Part shown: positions 1 through 12,237 of the stretch, piece by piece
Position numbering within the stretch: the stretch's first letter is position 1
How the letters are laid out: every line of letters begins with the position of its first letter
Assembly (NCBI RefSeq): GCF_000189635.1
Contig: NW_002476322.1
Location: 372,001-436,000, forward strand
Origin: Tetrahymena thermophila SB210
Lineage: Eukaryota; Ciliophora; Oligohymenophorea; Hymenostomatida; Tetrahymenidae
Direction: 5' to 3'
Length of the DNA: 64,000 nt
Notes under the pieces: model-generated
The model's input: the letters and a program-made list of their open reading frames with translations, nothing else
Told to the model about the DNA's origin: nothing
Database searches by the model: none
Made by a program: the position numbers and the translations under genes

Positions 1-61
1 TACATTAATTTATTTATTCTGAGATTGTTCCCTTAATATCTTTCTATATTTGACCATGATT

Positions 62-1246
62 TCATAACAGCTAAAACACTATTTGAAATATTTAAAATTA
101 AACTTTGTCATTAATTAATTTTTTTACATTCTATTTTAAATATCAGATTATCATTGATAAAAATACTTTTACACTTAAATGATTTACTCCTTCCTAATTT
201 TAATTGAAATATTAAATTTAATGCTAAAATAAAATTATTTAAGTACTCCAAACTTTATGTCAAAACGTGATCATAAAAATATAAATAATGAATTCTTCAA
301 AGTAATTTACTGTCTATTTTATTAAAAACCTTAATATAATAATTTTTTAAATGAAAATATTTACCGGATGCTATTCAATTCAAAAAGAAAATATCTTTTA
401 AATTTGTATATTTTTATGAACTAATTTTACAAACTAATTATTATAAAATACATTAGACAATTACTTTTATAACAATTAATTTTACTTTCTATGTGGAATT
501 GTTAATTTTAAAAAAGTTAACAATAAGGTAAATAGCTAGATAGTGAAAACAAAAATACCTTTCCATGCTTATTAAAATAACCAATATTTAATATTTTGTG
601 TAGCTATAATAAAAATGATAATACTTCATCTTCCTAAATAAAAGATTTAAAAAATATGTAAATTATTTAATTAATATTTAAAATAAATTTACATGCTAAA
701 ATCAATTGAAAAATTCTTTAAAAACTAATTATTATGAACAAAATTTACTCCCTAAATAATTTAATTAAAAATTTAAAATATTTAATAATATCAAATAACT
801 AACAACTTACTCCCTGTTTTATAATTATTTTATCATTTAGAATCCATATAATTAATATAAGAAATATTACTGCGCACTATTATTTTAATTTTAAAATAGA
901 TTAGATATAAATTAAACTCAAATACATGTTTACTTTCTTTTTCCAAATAAGTGATTTAATTTATTGAAATATTAAACAATAATTTACTTCCTACAATTTA
1001 AATAAATATTTCAGCATTATTCAAACATTTTTATGATAATAAATTAAAATTTTACTAACTATTTTTTATAAATGTCATCTTAATAGATTAAATTTGTAAT
1101 TAATTTACATTATCCCACTAATTTTTATAAAATATTTATTTAATCTTAAATTAATTAAATATTTAATTTTACGTTGTTCCACTTTAGATGTAAATAAAAA
1201 AAATATTTTTTTGTAAAATTTGTAATTATTTTACTATGCCCTTTTT
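62..1246 (-). other. Array of 20 consecutive microexons (3-12 nt) forming the 3' end of the zinc-finger gene
   Basis: Minus-strand exons, in order: 1246-1235 (KKGI), 1181-1173 (WNN), 1117-1109 (WDN), 1058-1056 (L), 990-988 (E), 936-934 (K), 876-871 (CA), 813-811 (G), 751-749 (G), 695-693 (H), 633-625 (EDE), 567-559 (HGK), 488-486 (K), 433-431 (F), 370-365 (HP), 313-311 (T), 252-247 (FG), 193-188 (EG), 130-128 (N), 70-62 (LL and stop). Each is preceded by TAG, AAG or CAG and followed by GTAAA, or less often GTAAT, GTAAG, GTATT or GTACT. Introns are 49-70 nt. Every exon is a multiple of three and every junction is phase 0. Ten exons are single codons. The exons are visibly richer in G and C than the introns. 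Confidence 0.75.
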
Positions 1247-3335
1247 CTATTTAAATAACAATTTAGGTTGTATTAATTTTATTTATAAAATTTACCAAAC
1301 ATCTTAAATTAGCTTCATCCACAGCATTTTGCTTTATTTTCTATTTAAATTATTTTATTTTTTAATAATAAAGTACTTATTAAATTATCTACTTAAAGCT
1401 CTTCAAAAGCCTTGGAGTCCATGCTAATATTCTATAAAAAAAATGAATCTTAAACATTTTAATAATATAAGCAATTTACTGCAAGCTAGGTTTTAGTAAA
1501 TGATATTTTTCTTTTCAGTTGGGTAGGTGTTTTTTGACTCAAATTTATAGATGGTAAATTTTCATTTTGATCTTGTATTTATATCTTTTTTTCTGGTTTT
1601 GTTGGTAGTCTATAACCTTCTTCTTTATTGCTAAGAATTTTCATTTTAAAATAAATTTTTATATAATTTTTTTAATCAATTTATTTAGGTACTTCTATGA
1701 AAATCCTCTAAGAGTATTTAATTTCAAATTTTATTCAGGCGAATTTGATAATTGCTCTTAATCATTCTTCTTTTGCGATTGGCTGTATGTTTTACTTCCT
1801 CTTCTATTCTAAAGAAGATTTTCCTTATGAGGGTATCTGTGACTTTGTGAGAGTGGATTATCTTGAAATTAAGATTAGTTGTAATTTGTTTAGGAAGGTT
1901 GATAGTTTTTTACTACAAAGGGATTTAGGTATGAAGTATGGTATCTAGAAGATTTAGGTGTGTTACCACTTAAATTTTTAGTGGATTGATAAACTGAACC
2001 ATAGTCATTGTAAAGGAATGTTTAACTGTCATTCAAATTAATTGTAGGCTGCTTTTAAAAACTGGTTTGTTGATGAAAATAATTTTAATTGTGATCTTAA
2101 TTTATCAAGGTAGACTAATTTGTCTTTGTTTTAGTATTAATTTAGTTGTGAATTTAAGACATTTCGTCTCTTAAGAAATGCATTTCAACTTCAAAATTTT
2201 TTCTAAATAATTCCTAATCATTTTATTGTTACTGTTTGATACTATCTATCTGCCTTGAATGAAAAGAATTCATTTTTTTAATTTCAGTTAGCATTTCTTC
2301 TCTTAAAGATTGCATTTACATACAAATGGCCTGTTGGCTATGAGAAGTTTTTTCTACTTCATTTAAGATAGACTTCATGTCTTCTTTACTTGTGTCATCT
2401 AATTAATTATGACTTGAAGCTTAATCCTAATTTTATTGAGATGCTTGCTACTTAACTTATGGAACTCTTCCGCCTGCTAAATTACTCTTTTGGCTTTGTG
2501 AATCTTTATATTATTGCTATTATTTAGAGACTTATTAAAGAATCTCTTATTTAAACAATTAAAAGTTCTTAAGAAGAAAGCAAGTAGAAGGAGTGTGTAC
2601 TTCTTCATCCTTTTTAGCTATTGGCAGCTAGCACTTCTAGCAAACTGTTGAGATTTCTTCACAATCTTTTTCATGCTTATCAATATCAATTTTAGGAAAA
2701 CTCTTACGGCAACCTCTGCAAACGACTTAGATTTTGGCAAGGCATTAAGTTTGATGATTTTCAAATTCCTTTCTTAATATCTTTTATTTGCAATCATCAC
2801 AGTTCACAAGACTTTACTAGCACTCGCTACTCAAGTGCTAAGGCATGAACTTTTTAGGTATTTCCATCCCACAAATTTTGCAAGGACGTAAAATAAAGAG
2901 GCATTTTGCAAAGTGAGACTCACAGTTTGCATAACTGAGGCTCTCTACTTCAGTGCATTTATCTTAGCCTTTTAAAGATGTACCAGGGCAAGTAATTTTA
3001 ATCGTAGAAAGAAGTGAATCAAGCTGAGAATTATTTACTTTTTTGTATTCGTCATTTTGAGAGCAATCATTATCAAAAGGACATTTATTTACTTTTTATA
3101 TAAGATTCTCATTTAATTTAGATTAAACACAAACAGCGCAGCCGTATGATTTGCATTTTGAACACTCTAATATTTGTTAACGAACTAAAAATTTGCAAAT
3201 TTTGCACTAAGCTTTTTCCTTTGAAATACTTCCTTAGCTTTTCACATAGGTCATATCAATTTTATGCTAAAGCGTCTGTTTAATTTCCCCTAAATCCTTT
3301 TGAATGTTGTTGTTCTATTTTGATTGTTGGTCCAT
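62..3335 (-). CDS. RING/TRAF-type zinc-finger protein with a C-terminal tail encoded by 20 microexons
   Basis: Ciliate code (TAA/TAG = Gln). The start is the ATG at 3335, and exon 1 runs 3335-1693. It encodes a RING-like cysteine cluster (about residues 43-90, CKIC, CSKC, CAVC and a KCPF..C segment). TRAF-type C/H fingers follow (CKICG..H..C, CDDC..H..C, CRGC..H..C, CQKC), then a Gln-rich coiled-coil-like region. Further exons are 1630-1480, 1431-1393, 1340-1296 and then 20 exons of 3-12 nt ending in TGA at 64-62. The spliced product is about 662 residues. The family is usually an E3 ligase or adaptor that binds partners through fingers and coiled coil; that role is inferred. If the intron 1631-1692 is retained, a TGA at 1643-1641 gives a 564-residue form without the tail. 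The finger part is secure; joining it to the tail rests on frame continuity. Confidence 0.8.
1631..1692 (-). other. Intron with in-frame stop; possible short/long isoform switch
   Basis: Minus-strand GTACCT..TTCTTAG, 62 nt. Splicing joins frame phase 2 to the next exon, which stays open. Retention ends the protein at TGA 1643-1641. An ATG overlaps that TGA and is in frame with the downstream exon, so an independent start is formally possible. Confidence 0.6.
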
Positions 3336-4631
3336 ATTGTTTCAATATAAATACAAATAAATGAATATCTTAATTTTGAATAATTTTAATTTTAAGGAAT
3401 TGGTTATTAATCAAAGTAACTATATACATACATAGATAGATATTCTTCAATATTATTTGTTAGAAAATTTTGAAGTTTATTTTTAAAGTCCTTTTAGATA
3501 CCACACAAACTCACTTTACAAAATTGTTTTTTGCATAAATTTAGAAAGGATTTAAAAAAATTTTAATTGATATTAACAAATGATTTTTACAGATATTAAG
3601 TGAAATAGAATTCTAATTTATTCTTTATTTTAATGATTAAGAAGATTTATATTGAAATATATTTCAAAGTTAAATAAAACTGAGTTAACAAAGTTAAGTA
3701 AAACTGAGTTAACAATTTTAAATACAAAATACTAAAAGGCTTTGGGGAGTATTTTTTATTAATTATAAAAAAAGATTTTCTATCCAAAGTTAATAACAAA
3801 TTTGATTTTTTTATAATAATTAATGTTTGTTTCTTTTTATGATAATTATTTTATAATCAAATCAAATTTTATTTGTTTAAGCGGTTTTTTAAGCTTTTCT
3901 AGCTGTATGTAAGGAATATTTTATGGGCTAAAAATATACAATGAGTTTTTTTATACAAAGAAAATTATTTTACAATGAAGACAATTTAGTTTTTTCTGTT
4001 TTTTACTTTTTTGAGTTGATTAAAAAATTTATTTTTATATTGATGTAAAGTAGGGGATAAGGTTTTTAAATTTAATATAGAAGAAACGTATTAAGTTGGT
4101 TCATAAATTTTAAGAATTTACGTAATATATTTTAAAAATATGTGGGATCATCTCAAAAAGTGAGAAAGATGCAGACGTATTTAAAATTCAGGTGAAGAAA
4201 AGATTTTATAGAAAAACAAAAGATAATTATCGAATAAACGATTGAGGAAAGATAAATTTTTCTTTCAAGTAAATATAATTTAATATATAGGATGGATATT
4301 AAAGTTAGAATATAATAACTCATCTGTCTGTCTGCTCTGGTGGGAAAAGCTTCTTCTTTTGTTGAATTAATAATGAAAAATATTTTTTGTTCCTTCTAAT
4401 AATTATCTATTTTATAATAATTATAATAATAATAATAATATTTGCCAAAAATTTTATAGAAATATTGATTGTTTTTAGAATTAATCATAAATAATTTTAA
4501 TTTGAAAAAAAAATACAGTCTTAATAAATAAATCGTAAAAAAAAAAAACAATGTCAACTTCTCATACAAGCGCAAACTAAAATTATTACTTAGACTCAAA
4601 CTGCTACAGTCATTTTTAAAATAATCATCTT
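3336..4631. promoter_or_regulatory. Shared upstream region of two divergent genes
   Basis: About 1.3 kb of AT-rich DNA between the starts of the zinc-finger gene (minus) and the Gln/Asn-rich gene (plus). No open frame in the ciliate code looks coding. It holds a 24-bp tandem duplication (3666-3713) and a short AAT repeat near 4425-4440. It presumably carries both promoters, but no specific element could be recognised. Confidence 0.5.
3666..3713. repeat. Two tandem copies of a 24-bp unit
   Basis: Units 3666-3689 and 3690-3713 differ at one position. Each contains ACTGAGTTAAC. It lies inside the divergent intergenic region. Confidence 0.8.
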
Positions 4632-7103
4632 ATGGATAATAGTATATACAGTCCTTTAATAAATCCTTTTGATAGATTTGAGCATCAAGAAATATCTAAC
4701 TGGAACCTTAATTCTAAATACTCGCAAAGCGACCTAAATTTTGATAAAATAAACACTCTGTTTGATATTGAATTAGAATTACATGATTGTATTCCTTTTA
4801 AAGATGGTATGAAATAACAGATTGTTGAAGAGCTTCCTAATGGACAAGAAAAACTAAATCAAGCTAACCAAGAGAATTTAAATGACAAGATCATAAATGA
4901 AGATTATCAGAAAGCATTATAATTGAGTGATAAAAATAGAACTATTACCGGATCTTCAACAAATCTCCATAACTTGTAGGATGATTCGTTTCTTGCTTTG
5001 TAGAGAGAAGCCAACTAGAAATTAGCTATGGTTAGATAAGAAACAAATTTAATAAATTAAAATAACAATTTTTTCAGCTAAAATGACTAAATCAACTTGA
5101 ATAATTTAGAGACCTATAACTAAAAATGCTTTAAACACGAAATTCAGAATATGCAAGAAGAAACTTCTAATGAATATCGCTTTGGACTCTTTCCTTAAAA
5201 TGAATAGAATAATTTTATTAATAGCTAATCAAGAGATTAAAGCTAAAATATCATAAGCGAGTTTAATTTTAATAATGTTTTAAATAATTATGATGACTAC
5301 AGCAATATGGAAATTTCTTATTACCAGAGCTTTAACTAGAAAAACGCTAATCTAAATGAGATCAATCCAACACATTTTAACTGTTAAGATAATTAAAAAA
5401 GCTAAGATATTCATAATTAAATGTTCATTAAATAAGACCAATTATCTAAGGGATTTGAATTTGATTAATAATTCAACAACAATAATAATAAATATCCATA
5501 TTTAAAATAAGAATACACAGAATAGAGCTAAACTGATGATTAATCAAAATATTACTAAAATTTTTAGGAAAAAAATTTAATTCAGAAAGAAAAATCAATT
5601 TAAGTTTAAATAGAAAATTTTGGATAAGACTAATTTATGATAAAAAAAGAACCAACAAATTGTATCATTCAGCATTTATATTCTAATAACAGAATATTTG
5701 ATAAATATGGAATAGAATAATTGAATGATTTTAATTTTGATCTAGAAAATAGCTACTTCTATTATAATTTCAATAAAGATTTTGATGAAGAATTTCAAGA
5801 AAATAAACTAAAATATAAGAATTTACCTGCAAATCAAATCTAAGACTCATATAATTTTGAAGACAATTACTATTTAGGCAATTAGCACAATAATTACAAT
5901 AATGAAAATGTCTACCAAGATCCTAAATACTTAGCATTTAATTAGTAGGATTAAGTATTAAATAATTTTAAAGAATCTAAAGACTTTATCCCAACTTACT
6001 AATAATAAAATCAGAGAAATTAGTTTGCCTCTTTGCAAACTGGAGAACAAATTTTCTATGATTCTAAGCACTCATTAAGAAAAATAAGCTCAAATGAGCA
6101 ATATTCAACAACAACTAACTACTTAAGCAGCTAAGGTGGATTCAGCAATTAGTATTAACAACAGCTTTAAGCATCTTGCTTTTCGTAATAAGCTTAATAC
6201 TCAAGTAGTTTTATTAATCTTAACCAAGAAAACCAGTAATTTTAAGACTCACAAAGTTAATCAACATAAAAGAAAATAATTGATGAAATAATGAAGTTGA
6301 CACCTAAAATAAGTAATTAAGGTGAATCAACTAATTTTATTATGAATAATGATTAACAAAAGAATATCCAAAAAAATTTATTTACTTAGAATAAATCAGT
6401 ATCTAATAGTCTTATTCCTTAATCATTAAGATCTGATGAAAACCAAGAAAAGAATAAGCAAAATATTGAATTCCCAGTTAGAAAATATCCTATTGCTTTT
6501 GAGCTAATTGATGCCCTTTACAATCAGCACCTAAACACAGTTAAAAAATAAGAAAAGCTAAGAAATAGCTTAATGATTTAGAAGCATTTTGGCTTCTACT
6601 CTTTATCTTTGCTATACAGTTTTCTAAGCTTTATCGAAAGTATACCTGAGCAAATAGAATAAAGCTTTTTAAACAATAAATAAGAAGATTAAGAAAAAAT
6701 TAATAAATTGAAGTACCTTTTAGAACAAGAAAATGAGTAGCTTATAGAGCTCATTTTGTAAAAGCAATAAAACTCCAGAAAGATCTTGGCCTTATCAGCC
6801 AAAGTTATACCAGTGCTGCTGCAAAAATATTAATAATTTTGCACAAATATTTTATTTTACGCAGCTCTATTAATAGAAATATTCTATAACCAAAGGACTT
6901 CTCTCTATGATGGCTGTATAGATTAAACTAATTACTAAATAGTAATTCTAAATCTATACAATTTGCTGGAAAACCAGCCAATCTTTTATCAAGTGCCTCT
7001 TAAATCTAAGTGTTTAGAATACCTGATACATAACATAGTAATAATACTAATAGGGTATTTAAACAACTTAGATTAATAATTCATTTCAACCTTAATTATA
7101 TGA
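4632..7103 (+). CDS. Large Asn/Gln-rich protein of unknown function
   Basis: Single open frame in the ciliate code from ATG 4632 to TGA 7101-7103, 823 residues, no intron needed. The first two thirds are low-complexity and rich in Asn, Gln and Ser with acidic patches (starts MDNSIYSPLINPFDRF). The last 200 or so residues (from about 6470) look folded: the segment beginning FPVRKYPIAFELID is followed by leucine-rich helices and a hydrophobic C-terminus (VPVLLQKYQQF, ILFYAALLIEIF, IVIILIGYL). I recognise no family. The composition resembles disordered scaffold or transcription-associated proteins, but that is only a resemblance. It is divergent from the zinc-finger gene and convergent with the ankyrin gene. 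The start is the first ATG and there is no upstream in-frame alternative nearby. Confidence 0.8.
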
Positions 7104-8008
7104 AAATAATTTATAATAATAAAAAAAAAAAAATTAAAAAACAAAGAAAAAACAAAAGAAAAAAAAAGAAAAGAAAAAAAGAAAATTAATTAATTAATTA
7201 TGTTTAATTTTAAAGTTTTATATAAATATATTTAAAACATATAATATTATTTGTTATTCATTTTGTAAGTTTTATTTACTCTTTATATAAATTTAAAGTT
7301 TTTTAATAATTATATTTATAATATATAACATTCATTATATTTATATATAATTAATTAATTTATTTATTTATTTTAAAAATTTCAAATTTATTCTTATTTA
7401 TATATTACATTTATAATTTTATATTTAAAGTAAATAAAAATATGTTTTTCAATTATTCAATATCAAAAATATATTTTTTTGAGAAAAATAAATAATTATG
7501 AAACGAAAAATATATTTATTATTTAATAAAAAAAAGTTTTATTGTTTAAAATTTCATTTTAATTAAAGTATTAATTAATTTTATTTTATTGCTTTTGAGT
7601 AAAAATTAATTAACTTAAAACAAAGAAAAAAAAATGTGAATTATTTAATTAAATCTCAAGAATTAATATAATATTTAATTTAACTTAAATAAAAATTTAA
7701 CTAACTTTCCTAGATTTGTAAATGTCAATTTAAAAATTATTTCAAGTACTAAATGAGAAAATATTTTTTATGTGCAAAATACTTTCTATTTATTTTAGCT
7801 TTTAATTTTTAGTAAATTTTAATTTGTAGTATCAAAGAAATAATATTTGATTTAATATTTTATAAAAGTTTCTTTTTTATTTTAGAATTAAAAAATGTTA
7901 AAAAAATAAAGTTAATATTTATATTTGAATATATTTATTTTTAAGTTATTAAATTGATGAGAATTTATGTATCAAAAAAGTGTGCAAATATATTTATCAT
8001 TTATTCAT
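7104..8008. other. Convergent intergenic region with purine-only tract
   Basis: AT-rich spacer between the 3' ends of two convergent genes. Just after the upstream stop, about 7120-7186 is almost entirely A with scattered G, followed by a short TTAA run. No coding signal was seen in the rest. Confidence 0.6.
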
Positions 8009-11000
8009 TCATTCACTTTTATTTTCTTTCAATAATATTGTCCTATTTACAGATTAGTCTAAAGGATAAAAATTTTCTAGTTGTAAGCGCTCAATTTAGA
8101 ACTCTTGTTATTAATTATGGTAAAAATATTATGAATTATCAAAATTAGTGATATTTCTTTCAAATTTTTATTTGGAAGAATAAACAACACATTTAGATAA
8201 ATCTAATTTATCAATCATGTACTAAGGGCAATTGGCAATTGGAGTAAATCCTTATATGTTCACTTTATTTATGTCCGCTCCATAGTTAAGTAAACTCTGA
8301 ATTATCTATTTTTAATTTAAGAATAAGATATTGAAAACATTTAAAAAATAAGTATTGTTTAACTTGGAAATTTTTATGGTTAAAAGCTATGTGAACTGGA
8401 GTGTTTCCTTTAGTTTTATAAATCAAAATATATTAAATAAATAAATAAATAAATTACATTTAAATTATAAATACCCTCTTTTTTATATAAAATTATATCT
8501 TTATTAAATAAAAAATAATTTGTAAAGTGGACGGAGGGAATTATTTTATTTTATTATTTTATAATTATACCTTGAGAGCATATTTAATTAGGAGAAGCAC
8601 CTTTTTTTAGTAACCAGTTAACAAATTCTTCATTTTGATTTAAAACTGCATAATAAAGTGGACTATTACCTTCTTCATCTTTTATCATAGTATCTGAGGG
8701 TGAAAAAATAAAACCACAATTTTTTATTGCTATGAAAAAGTTCGACTTAGCACTTTGTATCAGTTTTTACTACTTTAAAAGAAAGTCTTACTTTACAACT
8801 CCCGAGAATGTTTTTATTAATCTATTTATTTATTTGTTTGTTTATTTAGTATTTAATTAATTAATTTAATTAAATTTAATATTTAACTTACCTAGGGGAC
8901 TATGTATTAGGATTAATTTGAGAAGATTCTTTAGAAAATAAAGTATTTCTTCTTGTTGATACGGTTTCATTTAAACTATCTTCTTTTTTTTTAGATTTTT
9001 CATATCTATTTTATTAAAGTTGCAATTTCATTTAAGCTAAATTTGAATGAGGCTTAGGAACAAATAATTTAGGTTTTTTGCTAGTTATTTGTTTAGCTAA
9101 ATTGCAATTAGAATTATTCTCTTCTATTTAACTATTAGATTGTTTTATGTCATCAGTATCATTAGTATAAATTGTTAAGGCATTTGAAATGCGTTTCAAT
9201 TATTATTCTTTCTCAATAGTGTTTTGAATGTTAAATCTAGATTTAGGAGAAGTAACTGAGTCACTTTCAGAAATTGATCTGCTCTTTTAAATAGATAAGT
9301 TTAAAACAAACTGCTTGTTTAATTTTTCATCTTATTTTTTCTTTTGCTGCTCTTTTATTTTAAGAGAAGTATAAATTATTCTCATGGTCTTTTAGTATGG
9401 AGAATATTTTCCTAATTTAATACATATTCATTTTATAAGTTATTGATTGATTAGAATTTGATTTTTTAAGTTTTACCTAAAAATTCATATAGTTTCTACT
9501 CATGCTCTTCTACTTTTTTATGAAATTCCTATTCCTTAATATTTTTGATGACATTTAGGATTCTTTTTTTTCTAATTAATTTCTGTATCTTAATTATCTT
9601 ATCAATATGCTATTAATATAAATTTTCATACTTATCCTAAATTTTTATATTAAAAAAATTTTTTTATCTAATTTATTAAAAACAACAAAAGGTTTTATTA
9701 TCAAAAATAATAAATTGTAAAAATAAATAAATGAATAAAGCTATAAAATAAAGAAATATTAATAAAATTTAAATTATAACTTTTAATAGATAAATTTATT
9801 TGAGATATTCATAGATTTGTAATTCTTAAATTTTAAATAATTATGATTATAAATTTAATATGAAGAAAATATTTTCTATTTTAAAAATATCAATAAATGA
9901 TTTAAAAACAAAATTACTTGTAATTTGTATAACTAAATTATTTAATTTATAGTTTTTATTTAAAATTTATATAAATTAGAAACAGATATCTCAAGGTAGT
10001 TAAAATAAAATTAAAACAATAAAATATCATTTTAATTTTAATAAAATAAATGATTAAATTTTTCAAAATAAATAAATGTTGGATAAGGTTGGAAATTAAT
10101 AATATATATTAAATGGATAGCTGAATATAATAGTAAATTTTTATTTTCTTATCAAAGTTTACTTTAGCTGATTAAAATTAATTAAGCTTTTAAGGTAGTA
10201 TTTCTTAAATTTTTTGAATAAACAAATTATAATTTAAATTACTTTAGCATTAAAATTTATATTTTGACTTGGTCCTCCAGAATAAAATTTAAGAAACTTT
10301 TCCTAATCTCTTTCATCCTTCATTTTCAATTTGAAGTTATCTATTTAAGGTTTCATGTGCTATAATAGTTTCTCTTGCTGTTAGTATTCTAAGTAATCTA
10401 TTAATTAATTTAATTTAATAAATTAAATAATTGTTAATTATAAAATGTTACATTAATCTGAGTGTTTGTCAATTGGCTTGAAGTAAGATAATATCGATGG
10501 AGGATGTACATTATGCATTTTTGAATTTTGCTGCTTCATTTTTTCTATCACATCTTTTGAAGGAGAAATCTTTTTAATGAATTCTTATTGTTTTTATTTA
10601 ACAAGCTCTTTTTCCTTTAACTTAGCCATCTACTCAATTGCATCTGGATTAAATCTTGATGCATATACTTTTTTATGAGTTTTGGCATATTGCAATCTTT
10701 ATTTTAACTTGTGAGCAAACAATATTATAAAAAAATTCTTATAAGATGCTTACCTAAAATAAAAAAATAAATTAAATTTAAATAAAATAAAATCTTGTTT
10801 GTGACAATCATTTAAAAATTGAAAAAAATAAATAATTACTTTATGGGATTTTAATCAATTAGCTTAGTCAATCTATTTTTAACTATTCTTAAAAATTTTT
10901 TTTATTCTATTTATCTTTTCTAATTCATTTCTTTTTCCATTTATTGTTTTTTTTACTCTTTAAATTTCTTTTGCAATACATTATTTTTAGCTTTAAAATA

Positions 11001-12186
11001 ATCATTTCTAAATCTCTTTAGATTATCTACTATTATTTCGTGCTTCATTATGATATCTTCAGCTAAATCTCTCTCTAAATAATCAACTATATTGCCACTT
11101 AATAAATCAACTGCTTTTTGAGTAAATTACTTATCTATACATAAATTTAACAATTTGCTAGTACTTGCAATAAATTCATATTCTTCTTTTTTTAAATTAA
11201 CACCACTACGGTACCTTATTTTTTCAAAAATTAATTTAATTAATAAAATAAAATGAATAATTAATTAATTTTCTAAATATTAAATTAATTAATTAATTAC
11301 TATTCAATTAGCTCTTCTCTGTTAAACTATTAAGGTATAGATTTCTAAATTTATTAAACGAATGGTTAAAGCATTAGTTAGTTTACATTACTAATATCAA
11401 AACTTGTATTGAGATATTTCTATACAGCTTAAGTCTTGCAAGCTTAGTATAACTTTTCTTTTTCTTCATCCCATCCACCGTTTAGATAATTTTAAAATTA
11501 ATTTGCATATGATTAAGTTTGAAGGCAAAGCTTTTTGTCTTTCTAAATATCTGCTAGCATTTTGATGTTAGAAAAATATTTTATTTAATGATTTCTGTCT
11601 CCATTTTTGTATGAAAAGTCTTGAATAGCATTAAGCTTATGAATGATTGACCTTGCATCTATAATATTTAATTGGTTTAAATTATCAATTTTTTCTCTAC
11701 CATGAGTTTTTTTGTTTTCTTTTTGAATTGGTTCATTATTAGACTCATTTTAATTTTTCTTCTATTTCTAAGAATTTTACATTTCTTTTTCTATTAACTC
11801 AACAATTTAAACTTGATTCTGATACTAAAATAAATAAATAAATTAATTAATAAAATATTATAATAAAATTATTCTTTATATAAAATTAACTTACCAGACT
11901 TATTTTCTCGATCATGATTGTCTTTAATTTCTTTTTAAAGGCATCGTATTTAGATTTTAATTTCAACCATTAGAAGTTATCTTAATTTTATCTATTTTTA
12001 TTTTCATTTTATAGCTCATATTTATAAGTTTATTCATTAAGGATGTTTTGTCTCTCATACGATCTTCTTTCTTGCTGCTCCAGCAATTAATCTATTTTTT
12101 CTTCCATTTTTTTTATCAAGTAGTCCTATCTTTCTGAAAAGCTATATTCATTTAAAAATATATTTTTAGAATCAAACAATTTTTGT

Positions 12187-12237
<51 letters not shown>

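Noticed and set aside
120-1300. TTTAC at about 60-bp intervals as a satellite or CRISPR-like array
   Set aside because: Only the TTTAC and the CT/CTA side are shared; the rest does not align. On the minus strand the pattern is splice donors and acceptors bracketing in-frame codons, which explains it better.
11216-11300. Intron in the AT-rich stretch of the ankyrin gene
   Set aside because: The frame is open straight through this stretch (ELIEQVINQLIQYLEN and on to FEKIRYRSGV), so no intron is needed.
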